Assembly (NCBI GenBank): GCA_027488115.1
Contig: JAIYCG010000003.1
Span: 1 to 39,227, forward strand
DNA length: 39,227 bases
Direction of reading: 5' to 3'
Source of the DNA: Comamonadaceae bacterium
Lineage (GTDB): Bacteria > Pseudomonadota > Gammaproteobacteria > Burkholderiales > Burkholderiaceae_C
Shown here: positions 37,997 through 39,227 of the stretch, in pieces
How the letters are laid out: each line of letters starts with the position of its first letter
How positions within the stretch are numbered: position 1 is the stretch's first letter
Program-made: the position numbers and the translations under genes
The notes under the pieces: generated by a model
The model's input: only the letters and a program-made list of their open reading frames with translations
The model's database searches: none
Told to the model about the DNA's origin: nothing

Positions 37997-38335
37997 ATGC
38001 CAGTCATTAAAATTTTGCCGCACGCTGAGTACTGCCCTGAAGGCGCCCAAATTTCTGCGCCTTCTGGCACCAGCATTTGCGAAGCTTTGTTAGACAACAA
38101 AATCAACATTGAACATGCTTGCGACATGAGCTGCGCTTGCACCACATGCCATGTGATTGTTCGAGAAGGCTTGAACAGCTTGAACGAAGCCGAGGAAACC
38201 GAAGAAGACTTGCTAGACCGTGCTTGGGGTTTAGAGCCCAACTCGCGTTTGAGCTGCCAAGCTTTCATGGGCAAGCAAGATGTGGTGATTGAAATTCCCA
38301 AGTACACCATCAACCACGCCAAAGAAAACCACTGA
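37997..38335 (+). CDS. fdx: Isc [2Fe-2S] ferredoxin
   Basis: An adrenodoxin-type ferredoxin that supplies electrons for cluster assembly on IscU. The cluster ligands are C42, C48, C51 and C87 in the pattern C-x5-C-x2-C...C (ACDMSCACTTCHVIV; SRLSCQAF). At 112 residues it is the family size. Last recognised isc gene: no iscX follows in the 36 bp before dnaQ. Confidence 0.95.
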   Translation: MPVIKILPHAEYCPEGAQISAPSGTSICEALLDNKINIEHACDMSCACTTCHVIVREGLNSLNEAEETEEDLLDRAWGLEPNSRLSCQAFMGKQDVVIEIPKYTINHAKENH

Positions 38336-38371
38336 AATATTTCTGGCCCGAATAGCGTTTACAGTTAGAGC

Positions 38372-39079
38372 ATGCGCCAATTATTTTTAGACACCGAAAC
38401 CACCGGCCTCTCGGCAGAAGGCGGAGACCGTGTGATTGAGTTGGGCTGTGTGGAGCTTGTTAACAGAAAGCTCACCGGCAACAATTTGCATTTTTATTTC
38501 AACCCAGGGCGTGACAGCCATGAAGATGCCCTCAAAGTTCACGGCATCAGCAACGAGTTTTTGCGCGACAAACCTAAATTCGAAAGTGTGGCTCAAGAAA
38601 TTTTGGACTATGTGAATGGCGCCGAAATCATCATTCACAACGCCGCCTTTGACGTTGGGTTTTTAAACAAAGAACTTGAAATTGCGGGCCACAAACCTTT
38701 CACTCAGCATGTACAAGGCGTGGTTGATACTTTGGTCATGGCCAAGCAAATGTACCCAGGCAAACGCAACAGCCTCGATGCACTGTGTGACCGTCTGGGT
38801 GTCGACAACTCTGGCCGCACCTTGCACGGCGCCTTGCTCGATGCCGAACTGTTGGCCGATGTTTACATCAACCTCACCCGCGGCCAAGAAGCCTTGCTCA
38901 TTGATGCGGGCGGCGACGAAGGGAAGTCAGGCTCGGATGTCTCTGTTGACTTGTCTGGTTTCGTATTGCCTGTGATTCAAGCCAATGCCCAAGAGCATGC
39001 AGCCCACGAAGAACAATTGGCACAATTGGACAAAGCAAGTGGTGGCAAGACCATTTGGCGGCAGTTGGCCTCGGCTTGA
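38372..39079 (+). CDS. dnaQ: DNA polymerase III epsilon subunit (3'-5' proofreading exonuclease)
   Basis: A DnaQ-family exonuclease that edits replication errors as part of the Pol III core. Exo I is LFLDTETTGLS (D7, E9), Exo II lies in IIHNAAFDVGFLN, and Exo III is HGALLDAELLADVY (H-x4-D). At 235 residues it includes a C-terminal tail (about 185-235) that in relatives binds the alpha subunit. It follows fdx by 36 bp and may be read through from the isc cluster, though a separate promoter is also possible. No rnhA partner is adjacent. Confidence 0.95.
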   Translation: MRQLFLDTETTGLSAEGGDRVIELGCVELVNRKLTGNNLHFYFNPGRDSHEDALKVHGISNEFLRDKPKFESVAQEILDYVNGAEIIIHNAAFDVGFLNKELEIAGHKPFTQHVQGVVDTLVMAKQMYPGKRNSLDALCDRLGVDNSGRTLHGALLDAELLADVYINLTRGQEALLIDAGGDEGKSGSDVSVDLSGFVLPVIQANAQEHAAHEEQLAQLDKASGGKTIWRQLASA

Positions 39080-39092
39080 AGCCTCAAAAACC

Positions 39093-39122
39093 TTGAATTT
39101 GGCCAATTTTCCATGGCATAAT
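39093..39122 (+). promoter_or_regulatory. Candidate promoter of tRNA-Val
   Basis: TTGAAT (39093-39098) and CATAAT (39117-39122) are spaced 18 bp apart and lie 26 bp before the tRNA 5' end, a position suited to a short tRNA precursor leader. Assigned by eye. Confidence 0.5.
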
Positions 39123-39147
39123 TTAAGGCTACGCTGAAAAAGCGATA

Positions 39148-39222
39148 GGGCGATTAGCTCAGGGGTAGAGCACTGCATTCACACTGCAGGGGTCGCAAGT
39201 TCGAAACTTGCATCGCCCACCA
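39148..39222 (+). tRNA. tRNA-Val (anticodon CAC)
   Basis: A complete cloverleaf of 75 bases. The acceptor arm pairs GGGCGAT with ATCGCCC, with A73 and an encoded CCA. The D arm is GCTC/GAGC. The anticodon arm CTGCA/TGCAG encloses TTCACAC, giving anticodon CAC for GUG codons. The T arm GCAAG/CTTGC encloses TTCGAAA. The gene ends five bases before the window edge, so a following tRNA cannot be excluded. Confidence 0.95.
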
Positions 39223-39227
39223 CCAAA

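Overview
The window is about 39.2 kb of ordinary, densely coded chromosome from a betaproteobacterium. It is most likely from Burkholderiales, family Comamonadaceae. The order ilvC-pssA-leuA, a phaC-phaA-phaB operon, an aat-bpt N-degron pair, an iscR-led isc cluster and the moderate GC content together suggest a freshwater, Limnohabitans- or Rhodoferax-like organism. That placement is inferred from gene content, not from a database search. There are no phage genes, transposases, CRISPR arrays or rRNA. No stretch longer than about 120 bases lacks a gene.

Layout. 1-3661: branched-chain amino acid and phospholipid synthesis (ilvC, cut at the left edge; pssA; leuA behind a leucine attenuator with a 17-residue leader peptide). 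3685-8923: a periplasmic D,D-endopeptidase, an IclR regulator, the N-degron transferases bpt and aat, maiA, pgeF and a small membrane protein. 8959-12734: the polyhydroxybutyrate (PHB) synthesis operon phaCAB with a terminator. 12743-16419: a photolyase/cryptochrome-family gene, a MerR-type regulator, a divergent Rrf2 regulator and a DUF2244 membrane protein. 16440-19172: an SPFH/NfeD membrane pair, a doubtful small ORF and dusA. 19177-27280: a propionyl-CoA to succinyl-CoA operon (mutase, MeaB chaperone, PccB, PccA, epimerase-like VOC protein) with a divergent GntR regulator. 27287-30600: an RnfB-like ferredoxin, an intracellular PHB depolymerase and an aromatic/aspartate aminotransferase. 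30773-39222: uvrB, the cluster iscR-iscS-iscU-iscA-hscB-hscA-fdx, dnaQ and tRNA-Val(CAC).

How the genes fit together. Carbon storage (phaCAB, phaZ) and propionyl-CoA use share acyl-CoA pools. The isc cluster supplies Fe-S clusters, and iscR carries a plausible autorepression site over its own -10. Within the isc, propionate, aat-bpt and phaZ-rnfB groups, several genes overlap by four bases (ATGA, GTGA or TTGA), which implies translational coupling.

The most interesting signals are: (1) a complete leucine attenuator before leuA whose leader peptide seems to start at the first base of the mRNA (a leaderless leader ORF); (2) a 17-base poly-A run inside ilvC that replaces a conserved segment with five lysines; (3) an alanine/lysine/threonine-rich, histone-H1-like tail on the PHB depolymerase; (4) a shared C-terminal APNSVF motif in two Rrf2-family regulators, one of which has no cysteines; (5) loss of the usual FAD-contacting Asn and the proximal Trp in the photolyase-like protein, next to a MerR regulator with 31-bp-spaced direct repeats in its promoter region. 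I found no clearly new multi-gene system.
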